Below are positions 20,324-28,549 of a stretch of 64,000 nt of DNA, piece after piece. The stretch is taken from contig NZ_FOSG01000003.1 in the NCBI RefSeq assembly GCF_900114215.1, forward strand, positions 124,001 to 188,000, written 5' to 3'. The translations under genes were made by a program, and so were the position numbers. The DNA comes from Streptomyces mangrovi. GTDB taxonomy: Bacteria; Actinomycetota; Actinomycetes; Streptomycetales; Streptomycetaceae. The first letter of the stretch is position 1. Each line of letters opens with the position of its first letter. The notes under the pieces were generated by a model that worked only from the letters and a program-made list of their open reading frames with translations, was not told where the DNA came from and searched no databases.

Positions 20324-23170
20324 GTGGCCGACCGTCTCATCGTCCGTGGGGCTCGCGAGCACAATCTCAAGAACGTCTCGCTCGACCTCCCCCGCGACTC
20401 CCTCATCGTCTTCACCGGGCTGTCGGGGTCGGGCAAGTCCTCGCTCGCCTTCGACACCATCTTCGCCGAGGGGCAGCGTCGCTACGTGGAGTCGCTGTCC
20501 TCCTACGCCCGGCAGTTCCTGGGGCAGATGGACAAGCCCGACGTGGACTTCATCGAGGGTCTGTCCCCGGCGGTCTCCATCGACCAGAAGTCCACCTCCC
20601 GCAACCCCCGCTCGACGGTCGGCACCATCACGGAGGTCTACGACTACCTGCGGCTGCTGTTCGCGCGGGTCGGCAAGCCACACTGCCCCGAGTGCGGGCG
20701 CCCGATCGCCCGGCAGTCCCCCCAGGCGATCGTGGACAAGGTGCTCTCCCTGACGGAGGGCAGCCGCTTCCAGGTCCTGTCCCCGCTGGTGCGCCAGCGC
20801 AAGGGCGAGTTCGCCGACCTCTTCGCCGAGCTGCAGACCAAGGGCTACAGCCGCGCCCGGGTGGACGGCGCCACGGTCCAGCTCTCCGACCCGCCGAAGC
20901 TGAAGAAGCAGGAGAAGCACACGGTCGAGGTGGTCGTCGACCGCCTGACGGTCAAGGAGAGCGCCAAGCGGCGGCTGACCGACTCCGTCGAGACCGCGCT
21001 GAGCCTGTCCGGCGGCATGGTGATCCTCGACTTCGTCGATCTGGACGAGGACGACCCGCAGCGCGAGCGGATGTACTCCGAGCACCTGTACTGCCCCTAC
21101 GACGACCTGTCGTTCGAGGAGCTGGAGCCGCGCTCGTTCTCCTTCAACTCCCCCTTCGGCGCCTGCCCGGAGTGCAGCGGCATCGGCACCCGTATGGAGG
21201 TGGATCCGGAGCTGGTCGTCCCCGACCCGGACAAGTCGCTGGACGAGGGCGCGATCCACCCCTGGTCGCACGGTCACAGCAAGGAGTACTTCGGGCGGCT
21301 GATCGGCGCCCTGGCCGACGCGCTCGGGTTCCGCACCGACGTCCCCTTCGGCGGACTGCCGCAGCGCGCGAGGAAGGCCCTGCTCAACGGCCACCGCACA
21401 CAGATCGAGGTCCGCTACCGCAACCGCTACGGCCGGGAGCGGTCGTACACCACGGCCTTCGAGGGCGCGGTCCCGTTCGTGCGGCGCCGGCACTCGGAGG
21501 CGGAGACGGACTCCAGCCGGGAGCGCTTCGAGGGCTACATGCGCGAGGTGCCCTGCCCCTCCTGCGAGGGCACACGGCTCAAGCCGATCGTCCTGGCCGT
21601 GACGGTGCAGGGGAGGTCGATCGCGGAGATCTCCGCGATGTCGATCAGCGAGTGCGCCGACTTCCTGAGCGGCATGCAGCTCAGCGAGCGCGAGAAGACC
21701 ATCGCCGAGCGGGTCCTGAAGGAGGTCAACGAGCGGCTGCGGTTCCTGGTCGACGTCGGCCTGGACTACCTCTCCCTCAACCGCGCCGCCGGGACGCTCT
21801 CGGGCGGCGAGGCGCAGCGCATCCGGCTGGCGACCCAGATCGGCTCCGGTCTGGTGGGCGTGCTCTACGTGCTGGACGAGCCGTCCATCGGCCTGCACCA
21901 GCGCGACAACCACCGGCTGATCGAGACCCTGGTGCGGCTGCGGGACATGGGCAACACCCTGATCGTCGTCGAGCACGACGAGGACACCATCAAGACCTCC
22001 GACTGGGTGGTGGACATCGGTCCGGGCGCGGGCGAGCACGGCGGCGAGGTGGTGCACAGCGGTCCGCTGAGGGAACTGCTGGCCAACGAGGAGTCGGTGA
22101 CCGGACAGTACCTGTCGGGGCGGAAGGTCATCCCGACGCCCGGGGAGCGCCGCCCGGTGGACCGCAAGCGGATGCTGACCGTCCGCGGCGCCAAGGAGAA
22201 CAACCTGCGCAACATCGACGTGTCGTTCCCGCTGGGCGTGTTCACCGCGGTCACGGGCGTCTCCGGCTCGGGCAAGTCCACCCTGGTCAACGACATCCTC
22301 TACACCCACCTGGCCCGTGAGCTGAACGGCGCGAAGTCGGTGCCGGGCCGGCATGTGCGGGTGGAGGGGGACGACCACGTGGACAAGGTCGTGCACGTCG
22401 ACCAGTCCCCCATCGGCCGCACCCCCCGCTCCAACCCGGCCACGTACACGGGCGTCTTCGACCATGTGCGCCGGCTGTTCGCGGAGACGACGGAGGCGAA
22501 GGTCCGCGGCTACCTGCCGGGGCGCTTCTCCTTCAACGTCAAGGGCGGACGCTGCGAGAACTGCTCCGGTGACGGCACGATCAAGATCGAGATGAACTTC
22601 CTGCCGGACGTGTACGTGCCGTGCGAGGTCTGCCACGGAGCGCGCTACAACCGGGAGACCCTGGAGGTGCACTACAAGGGCAAGTCCATCGCCGAGGTGC
22701 TGGACATGCCGATCGAGGAGGCACGGGGGTTCTTCGAGGCGGTGCCCGCCATCGCCCGCCATCTGCGCACCCTCAACGACGTCGGCCTCGGCTACGTGCG
22801 GCTCGGCCAGCCCGCCACCACGCTCTCCGGCGGCGAGGCGCAGCGCGTGAAGCTCGCCTCGGAGCTCCAGAAGCGCTCCACCGGCCGCACGGTCTACGTC
22901 CTGGACGAGCCGACCACGGGTCTGCACTTCGAGGACATCAGCAAACTGATCGAGGTGCTGTCCGGGCTGGTGGACAAGGGCAACACGGTGATCGTCATCG
23001 AGCACAACCTCGATGTGATCAAGACGGCGGACTGGGTCGTGGACATGGGCCCGGAGGGCGGCAGCGGCGGCGGCACGGTCGTCGCCCAGGGCACCCCGGA
23101 GCAGGTCGCGGTGGTTCCCGGGAGCCACACCGGCAAGTTCCTCCAGGACGTCCTGCCGCTGAAGCCGTGA
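20324..23170 (+). CDS. uvrA: Excinuclease ABC subunit A
   Basis: Damage-recognition ATPase that loads UvrB in nucleotide excision repair. The 948-aa protein has two ABC ATPase modules: Walker [15 protein letters not shown] near residue 31 and [13 protein letters not shown] near residue 645, with ABC signatures [14 protein letters not shown] and [14 protein letters not shown]. Zinc-module cysteines are seen in [23 protein letters not shown] and C-terminal CENCSGDG with CEVCHG. The GTG at 20324 gives the usual [17 protein letters not shown] start with GAAAGG upstream; a GTG at 20312 is possible. uvrC and uvrB lie within 13 kb. Confidence 0.97.
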   Translation: MADRLIVRGAREHNLKNVSLDLPRDSLIVFTGLSGSGKSSLAFDTIFAEGQRRYVESLSSYARQFLGQMDKPDVDFIEGLSPAVSIDQKSTSRNPRSTVGTITEVYDYLRLLFARVGKPHCPECGRPIARQSPQAIVDKVLSLTEGSRFQVLSPLVRQRKGEFADLFAELQTKGYSRARVDGATVQLSDPPKLKKQEKHTVEVVVDRLTVKESAKRRLTDSVETALSLSGGMVILDFVDLDEDDPQRERMYSEHLYCPYDDLSFEELEPRSFSFNSPFGACPECSGIGTRMEVDPELVVPDPDKSLDEGAIHPWSHGHSKEYFGRLIGALADALGFRTDVPFGGLPQRARKALLNGHRTQIEVRYRNRYGRERSYTTAFEGAVPFVRRRHSEAETDSSRERFEGYMREVPCPSCEGTRLKPIVLAVTVQGRSIAEISAMSISECADFLSGMQLSEREKTIAERVLKEVNERLRFLVDVGLDYLSLNRAAGTLSGGEAQRIRLATQIGSGLVGVLYVLDEPSIGLHQRDNHRLIETLVRLRDMGNTLIVVEHDEDTIKTSDWVVDIGPGAGEHGGEVVHSGPLRELLANEESVTGQYLSGRKVIPTPGERRPVDRKRMLTVRGAKENNLRNIDVSFPLGVFTAVTGVSGSGKSTLVNDILYTHLARELNGAKSVPGRHVRVEGDDHVDKVVHVDQSPIGRTPRSNPATYTGVFDHVRRLFAETTEAKVRGYLPGRFSFNVKGGRCENCSGDGTIKIEMNFLPDVYVPCEVCHGARYNRETLEVHYKGKSIAEVLDMPIEEARGFFEAVPAIARHLRTLNDVGLGYVRLGQPATTLSGGEAQRVKLASELQKRSTGRTVYVLDEPTTGLHFEDISKLIEVLSGLVDKGNTVIVIEHNLDVIKTADWVVDMGPEGGSGGGTVVAQGTPEQVAVVPGSHTGKFLQDVLPLKP

Positions 23171-23193
23171 GCGGCCGAGAGGAGAACACGACC

Positions 23194-23625
23194 ATGAGCG
23201 ACAGCTCTCCCGGCTCCCCCGGCCGCCGCACCGTGCTGTGCGGCGTGGCCCTGACCGGGGCCGCGGGCCTCGGCCTGACCGCCTGCTCCGGCGGGGACGG
23301 CGGGCGGGCCCCGGCGGTCCCGACCGCGCCCGTGGACCTCGGCGCGGCCGACGCCGTACCCGTGGGCGGCGCCCGGCTGTACCGCGAGAAGAAACTGGTG
23401 GTGTCCCAGCCCTCCGAGGGCGATTACAAGGCGTTCAGCGCGGTGTGCACCCACGCGGGCTGTGTGCTGACCTCGGTGAAGGAGCTGGAGGCCGACTGCA
23501 CCTGCCACGGCAGCCTCTTCGACACCACCAGCGGCGAGGTGCTGGCGGGTCCGGCGGGCGCGCCCCTTCCCTCGGTCCCGGTCAGAGTGGAGAACGGCCG
23601 CCTCGTCGCCGGACCCGGCGACTGA
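23194..23625 (+). CDS. Tat-exported Rieske [2Fe-2S] lipoprotein
   Basis: A 143-aa secreted iron-sulfur protein. The N-terminus has twin arginines (Arg11-Arg12), a hydrophobic stretch and a lipobox LTAC with Cys31, so it is probably exported folded by Tat and lipid-anchored. The Rieske ligands are Cys85-x-His87 and Cys102-x2-His105; Cys90 and Cys104 would form the usual disulfide. GGAGAA precedes the ATG. It follows uvrA by 23 bases. The redox partner is unknown; it is much smaller than the cytochrome bc1 Rieske subunit QcrA. The stop codon lies inside a 23-bp tandem repeat. Confidence 0.9.
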   Translation: MSDSSPGSPGRRTVLCGVALTGAAGLGLTACSGGDGGRAPAVPTAPVDLGAADAVPVGGARLYREKKLVVSQPSEGDYKAFSAVCTHAGCVLTSVKELEADCTCHGSLFDTTSGEVLAGPAGAPLPSVPVRVENGRLVAGPGD

Positions 23626-23666
23626 ACACAGCCGGACCCGGCGACTGAACACAGCCGGACCCGGCG
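23608..23666. repeat. 23-bp tandem repeat (about 2.5 copies) over the Rieske gene stop codon
   Basis: Two exact 23-bp copies (23608-23630 and 23631-23653) and a 13-base partial third copy follow each other directly. The first copy contains the last codons (AGPGD) and stop of the Rieske gene. 23 is not a multiple of three, so the array lies mostly in the 3' untranslated region. It looks like a recent slippage duplication. Confidence 0.9.
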
Positions 23667-23691
23667 GCCGACGGCCCGGTCCGCTCCCACA

Positions 23692-23735
23692 CGTTCCCCG
23701 TGCGTCCGTTCGGTCCAACGGACGCACGGGGAACG
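23692..23735 (+). terminator. Strong hairpin terminator after the Rieske gene
   Basis: A perfect 19-bp stem (23692-23710 with 23717-23735) and a 6-base loop CGGTCC follow the Rieske gene. It separates uvrA-Rieske from the next plus-strand gene. Confidence 0.85.
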
Positions 23736-23851
23736 CGTGTTGTTCCGGCGGTGTTCGCGCACGCCCTCTGGTGTGGACCGGTCGGCCTTGCCACCCTGTG
23801 GCGCTGGGCGCGCAGAGAGCGCGTCCCCTCGCAGCGTCTGTGGGTGATGTC

Positions 23852-26800
23852 GTGTCACGAAGGTCGCAGAGCAGAAGACCCTCCGGGCGGGCCGCGGTGC
23901 GCCTCGCCGCCGTCCTCGCGTTCGGGCTGGGACTGGCGCCGCCGGTCGCCACCGGCCCCGCCACCGCCGCCCCCGTCACCGCTTCTCCCTCCCCTCCCGT
24001 ACGCACCGCCGCCCCCACGGCCGCCCCCGCCGGCGACGGCATGGAGCTGTCCCGCACCGTACGGCCCGTGGCGCCCGGCACCACACTGACCTCGTTCGAC
24101 CGGCTGGAGCCGGACAAGTGGCTGCGCGCCGACGCCCTCAGCGTCGACCTCGACGGCGGCGCGGAGGTCGACTACCTGTCGCCGGGCTCCGTCTCCGACC
24201 GCGCTCCCCTCTCCGAGATGGCCGCCGCGCACGACCCCGGCCCCGGGCGCCGCACCGTCGCCGCCTTCAACGCCGACTTCTTCGACATCAACGAAACCGG
24301 CGCCCCGCTCGGTCCGGGCCTGGACGACGGCGAGATCACCCACTCCCCCGCCCCCGGCGTCCACGAGGCGGCCGGTTTCGGCGCGGACGGCGCGGGCCGC
24401 GTCCTGGATCTGTACTTCGAGGGCACCCTCACCCTGCCCGGCGGGACCGAGCCGCTGGCCGCGTACAACGCCGCGAACGTCCCCGCCGACGGCATCGGCG
24501 CCTACAACGCCCGGTGGGGGGCCGCCGACCGCGCCCTGGCCGTGGACGGCGCGTCGCAGGTGACCGAGGTCACCGTCACCGAAGGCCGGGTCACCGGTGT
24601 GGACGAATCCCCGGGAAACGGTCCGGTGCCCGAGGGCGCCACCGTGCTGCTCGGCCGGGGCGCGGGCGCGAGGGCCCTGGCCTCGCTGGCCCCGGGGGAC
24701 CCGGTGAGCTGGGAGTACGAACTGCGCACCGACGGCGGCGAGACGCCCCGCACCGCGGTCGGCGGCCGCGGTGTGCTGGTCGAGGACGGCGAGCCGCGGA
24801 ACTGGGACGGACGGCCCAACAACACCGCCGCCCCCCGTACCGCCGTGGGTTTCTCCCGGGACGGCTCGACGATGCACGTGCTGACCGTGGACGGCCGCCA
24901 GGCCGCCTCCGGCGGCGTCACCCTCACCGAACTCGCCGTGATGATGGACGAGCTGGGTGCCCACAACGCGCTCAACCTCGACGGCGGCGGCTCCTCCACA
25001 CTGGTCGCCCGCGAGCCCGGCTCGGACACCCCGCGGGTGGAGAACAGCCCCTCCGACGGCTCTGAGCGGGAGGTCCCCAACGGGCTGGCCGTCACCGCCC
25101 CCGACGGCAGCGGAAGCCTGGAGGGCTTCTGGGTGGAGACGGCCGCGGAGCCGGCCCAGGCCCCCTCGGCGGACAATGTGCCCGGCGGCCATCCGGACCG
25201 GGTCTTCCCCGGTCTGACCCGTGCGCTCACCGCCGCGGGCCACGACGAGACGTACGGACCGGCGGAGCATCCGGAAAGACCGGAGAGAACGGCCCCCCGC
25301 TGGCACAGCTCCCGCCCCGAGGTCGGCCGGGTGGACGGCGACGGCGTCTTCCACGCCCGCACGGCGGGGACGGCCGAGGTCGTCGCGCGCCGCGGCCACG
25401 CCCGCGGCTCCACCACCCTGACGGTGCTGGGCCCGCTGGAGCGGATCGCCCCCACCCGGGAGCGGGTCGGACTCCCCGGGACCGGCGCACGGGCCCCCTT
25501 CGGCTTCACCGGCTTCGACGCCGAGGGGCACAGCGCCCCCGTCGCCCCCTCGGACGTGGCGCTCGACTACGACCGCTCGCTCTTCCGCATCGACCCCGAC
25601 CCGGCGCGCGGCGGCTTCACCGTCGCCGCCACCGACGGCACCGGGTCCGCCTCCGGGCTGGTCAGGGCGACCGTCGCGGGGAAGAAGACGGTCCTGGCCG
25701 TCACCGTCGGCCTGACGGACCGCGACGTGGCGCGCTTCGACGACGCCGGACGGTGGACCTTCAGCGCCGCACGCGCCTCCGGCTCCCTGACCGCCGACCC
25801 CGCCGGGCACGAGGGCACCGGGCTGCGGATGGAGTACGACTTCACCCGCTCCACCGCGACCCGCGCCGCCTACGCCAGTCCCCCGGAGCAGATCCCCGTC
25901 ACCGGCCAGCCGCAGAGCTTCACCCTGTGGCTGAAGGGCGACGGCCACGGCGCCTGGCCCTCGCTCCACCTCACCGACGCCGCCGGCACCTCGCAGATAC
26001 TGCGCGGCCCGCACGTCACCTGGACCGGCTGGCGGCAGATCGCCTTCGAGGTGCCCGAGGGCGTCGCCCATCCGCTGAAGGTCCGGCGGTTCTACCTGGC
26101 CGAGACCCGGCCCGGCGAGCTGTACCGCGGCGAGGTCGTCCTGGACGGGCTGACCGCCCGGACCCCGCCGGACGTCGATCTGCCCGCCGCCGGCCCCCAC
26201 CGGGACCCGCTGATCTCGACGGCCGCCGGCACGGCCGGGCGCGACTGGCGGTTCGCGGTGGTCTCCGACGCCCAGTTCGTCGCCCGCGACCCGGACGGCG
26301 AAGCGGTGCGCAAGGCCCGGCGCACCCTGCGGGAGGTGAGGGCGGCCCGGCCCGACTTCGCCGTGGTGAACGGGGACTGGGTGGACGAGGGGTCACCCGA
26401 GGATCTCGCCTTCGCCCGCCGGGTGCTCGACGAGGAGCTGGGAGAGGACGTTCCCTGGTACTACGTTCCGGGCAACCACGAGGTGATGGGCGGTTCCATC
26501 GGGAACTTCCGCGCGGAGTTCGGCGACGCCCACCGCTCCTTCGACCACGAGGGCACGCGCTTCATCACCCTCGACACCTCCTCGCTGACCCTGCTCGGCG
26601 GCGGCTGGGAGCAGATCCGGATGCTGCGGGAACGGCTGGACGCCGCCGCCCGCGACGAGGGGATCGGCTCGGTCGTGGTGCTGGCGCACGTACCGCCGCG
26701 CGATCCGACCCCGCAGCGCGGCAGCAGGCTGACCGACCGGCTGGAGGCGGACCTCCTGGAGGACTGGCTCGGTGACTTCCGCCGCCGCACCGGCAAGGGG

Positions 26801-27307
26801 GCGGCGTTCATCGGGGCGCACGTCGGCGTCTTCCACGCCTCCCGGGTGGACGGCGTGCCGTATCTGGTCAACGGCAACGCGGGCAAGGCGCCGGCCGCGC
26901 CCGCCGGTGAGGGCGGCTTCAGCGGCTGGTCGCTGGTCGGGGTCGACAAGGGCTCCGGCCCGGACTGGATCTCGGTCCAGACCCGCGCCCATGTGGACGG
27001 GCTCTTCCTGACCGCGCCCGGTTCCGTGGCCGCGGGCGGCGCGCCGGGGAGGGTCTCCGCATCGGTCGTCCAGGGCGACGGGAGCGGCGCGCGTACGGTG
27101 CCGGTGGGCTGGCCGCTGAGCGCGGACTGGACCGGCTCGCGGGGCCTGTGCACCGGGGACGCGGAGCGGGCGCGGGCACGGGCGGGCTGCGTGGCCCTCC
27201 TCGACCCGGTGGCGGGCACCCTGACGGGGCTGCGGCCGGGGACGGTGACCGTGGCGGTGGCCGTGAGCGGTGAGCGGCTTCAGCGGCGGGTCGCGGTGGT
27301 GCGGTGA
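23852..27307 (+). CDS. Secreted phosphodiester glycosidase / calcineurin-like phosphoesterase fusion
   Basis: An 1151-aa exported protein. After a signal peptide (about residues 1-41) comes a phosphodiester glycosidase domain (NAGPA family) with FNADFFDINETGAPLG near 138 and the signature LNLDGGGSSTLV near 375. The middle has a bacterial Ig-like segment (RWHSSRPEVGRVDGDGVF) and a beta-sandwich that may bind carbohydrate. The C-terminal metallophosphoesterase has VVSDAQF near 803, NGDWVDEG near 840, GNHE near 872 and VLAHVPP. Motif I has DAQ where DxH is common, and the last motif reads GAHVGVF. A second Ig-like stretch ends the protein. It probably removes sugar and phosphate from phosphodiester-linked glycans outside the cell, which is inference. 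Start chosen for the signal peptide; its ribosome-binding site is weak. Confidence 0.85.
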   Translation: MSRRSQSRRPSGRAAVRLAAVLAFGLGLAPPVATGPATAAPVTASPSPPVRTAAPTAAPAGDGMELSRTVRPVAPGTTLTSFDRLEPDKWLRADALSVDLDGGAEVDYLSPGSVSDRAPLSEMAAAHDPGPGRRTVAAFNADFFDINETGAPLGPGLDDGEITHSPAPGVHEAAGFGADGAGRVLDLYFEGTLTLPGGTEPLAAYNAANVPADGIGAYNARWGAADRALAVDGASQVTEVTVTEGRVTGVDESPGNGPVPEGATVLLGRGAGARALASLAPGDPVSWEYELRTDGGETPRTAVGGRGVLVEDGEPRNWDGRPNNTAAPRTAVGFSRDGSTMHVLTVDGRQAASGGVTLTELAVMMDELGAHNALNLDGGGSSTLVAREPGSDTPRVENSPSDGSEREVPNGLAVTAPDGSGSLEGFWVETAAEPAQAPSADNVPGGHPDRVFPGLTRALTAAGHDETYGPAEHPERPERTAPRWHSSRPEVGRVDGDGVFHARTAGTAEVVARRGHARGSTTLTVLGPLERIAPTRERVGLPGTGARAPFGFTGFDAEGHSAPVAPSDVALDYDRSLFRIDPDPARGGFTVAATDGTGSASGLVRATVAGKKTVLAVTVGLTDRDVARFDDAGRWTFSAARASGSLTADPAGHEGTGLRMEYDFTRSTATRAAYASPPEQIPVTGQPQSFTLWLKGDGHGAWPSLHLTDAAGTSQILRGPHVTWTGWRQIAFEVPEGVAHPLKVRRFYLAETRPGELYRGEVVLDGLTARTPPDVDLPAAGPHRDPLISTAAGTAGRDWRFAVVSDAQFVARDPDGEAVRKARRTLREVRAARPDFAVVNGDWVDEGSPEDLAFARRVLDEELGEDVPWYYVPGNHEVMGGSIGNFRAEFGDAHRSFDHEGTRFITLDTSSLTLLGGGWEQIRMLRERLDAAARDEGIGSVVVLAHVPPRDPTPQRGSRLTDRLEADLLEDWLGDFRRRTGKGAAFIGAHVGVFHASRVDGVPYLVNGNAGKAPAAPAGEGGFSGWSLVGVDKGSGPDWISVQTRAHVDGLFLTAPGSVAAGGAPGRVSASVVQGDGSGARTVPVGWPLSADWTGSRGLCTGDAERARARAGCVALLDPVAGTLTGLRPGTVTVAVAVSGERLQRRVAVVR

Positions 27308-27313
27308 CGCACG

Positions 27314-27354
27314 GCGGCGGTGCGGCCGGGACGCACGCCCGGCCGTACCGCCGC
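27314..27354. terminator. Bidirectional terminator between the phosphoesterase fusion and terC
   Basis: A 17-bp stem with one G-T wobble position (27314-27330 with 27338-27354) lies between two convergent genes. Confidence 0.75.
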
Positions 27355-27370
27355 TTCGGAGCGGGCCGGC

Positions 27371-28354
27371 TCAGTCGCGCGGCGCGGCCTGCTCCTCGCG
27401 CCCCAGCTTCCGGGAGGCGCGCAGGCTGGTGATCGTGGTGACGACCAGAACGCCGCAGATGACGGCCAGCGACACCGGGGTGGAGATCTCCGGGACGTGC
27501 ACACCCTGTTCGTGGAGGGCGTGCAGCACCAGCTTGACGCCGATGAAGCCGAGGATGATCGACAGCCCGTAGGACAGGTGCACCAGCCTCTTGAGCAGTC
27601 CGCCGATGAGGAAGTAGAGCTGGCGCAGGCCCATCAGGGCGAAGGCGTTGGCGGTGAAGACGATGTACGGATCCTGGGTCAGGCCGAAGATCGCCGGGAT
27701 GGAGTCCAGGGCGAACAGCAGGTCCGTGCTGCCGATGGCCAGCATGACGATCAGCATCGGCGTCATCAGCCGCTTGCCGTTCTCGACCACGAACAGCTTG
27801 GTGCCGTGGTACTGGGAGGTGGAGGGGAAGCGCCGCTCCACCAGCTTCAGCAGGCGGTTCTCCTCGTAGGCCTCGTCCTCATGGCCCGCTGCCTCGGCGC
27901 GGGCCTCGCGCACCAGCTTCCAGGCCGTCCAGATGAGGAAGCCGCCGAAGATGAAGAAGACCCAGGAGAAGGTGGAGATCAGGGCGGCACCGGCCGCGAT
28001 GAAGATCGCGCGCATCACCAGGGCGATGAGCACGCCGATCATCAGCACGCGCTGCTGGTAGATGGTGGGCACCGCGAACTTCGCCATGATCAGGACGAAG
28101 ACGAAGAGGTTGTCGACGCTGAGCGACTTCTCGGTGATGTAGCCCGCGGCGAACTCGCCCGCGGCCCGGCTCTCCCCGGCGGCGTACAGGCCGGCGCCGA
28201 AGAGGATCGCCAGGACGACCCAGACGATCGTCCAGATACCGGCCTCCTTGATGGAGACCTCGTGCGGCTTGCGTCCGCCGATGAAGAAGTCGACCGCGAT
28301 CAGGGCACACAGACCGACAACGGTCAGCGCCCAGGTGGTCGTGGAAACGTCCAT
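27371..28354 (-). CDS. terC: TerC-family integral membrane protein (probable metal transporter)
   Basis: A 327-aa protein with about nine hydrophobic segments. Family features include SLSVDNLFVFVLIM near residue 75 and DLLFALDSIPAIFGLTQDP near residue 205, which carry the acidic residues thought to handle metal. TerC proteins are linked to tellurite resistance and, in several bacteria, to manganese export. The ATG has GGAGG eight bases upstream. The leader is a candidate yybP-ykoY manganese riboswitch, so the likely job is Mn homeostasis. It is followed on the same strand side by two TerD-domain genes (upstream, 28550-31197), giving a compact Ter module. Confidence 0.93.
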   Translation of the reverse strand: MDVSTTTWALTVVGLCALIAVDFFIGGRKPHEVSIKEAGIWTIVWVVLAILFGAGLYAAGESRAAGEFAAGYITEKSLSVDNLFVFVLIMAKFAVPTIYQQRVLMIGVLIALVMRAIFIAAGAALISTFSWVFFIFGGFLIWTAWKLVREARAEAAGHEDEAYEENRLLKLVERRFPSTSQYHGTKLFVVENGKRLMTPMLIVMLAIGSTDLLFALDSIPAIFGLTQDPYIVFTANAFALMGLRQLYFLIGGLLKRLVHLSYGLSIILGFIGVKLVLHALHEQGVHVPEISTPVSLAVICGVLVVTTITSLRASRKLGREEQAAPRD

Positions 28355-28362
28355 GCAGGAAT

Positions 28363-28490
28363 CCTCCGGCTCCGGTTGCCGGAGGTCTCCTCCGCCCAGG
28401 GCCGGACCGGCCCGCGGGCCGGCGCCCCGGGGCCGGTCACACCCGGCCCGTACTGACGGGAACGCCGCATACGGGAGTACTCCCCTCCGC
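28363..28490 (-). promoter_or_regulatory. yybP-ykoY (Mn2+) riboswitch with ribosome-binding-site switch, terC leader
   Basis: The minus-strand leader has the yybP-ykoY hallmarks: closing helix CGGAGG (28489-28484) with CCTCCG (28385-28380), the loop GGGGAGTA next to the first strand, CGTCAGTACG in the middle, and GAGACC just before the second strand. The second strand CCTCCGGC (28385-28378) can instead pair over 8 bp with GCCGGAGG (28370-28363), which contains the terC ribosome-binding site. Closing helix and sequestering hairpin are mutually exclusive, so Mn binding should free the site and raise TerC. This family is known to sense Mn2+; the switch mechanism here is inferred from pairing. 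Confidence 0.85.
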
Positions 28491-28497
28491 TCAAGGC

Positions 28498-28525
28498 AGA
28501 GTAAAACAGAGCCAAGGAAAGGCAA
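28498..28525 (-). promoter_or_regulatory. Candidate terC promoter
   Basis: TTGCCT (28525-28520) and TACTCT (28503-28498) are 16 bases apart on the minus strand. Transcription would begin near 28491, right at the first base of the riboswitch, which supports both calls. Confidence 0.6.
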
Positions 28526-28549
28526 AGCCGGGGGTCGCGGTCCCGCCCG

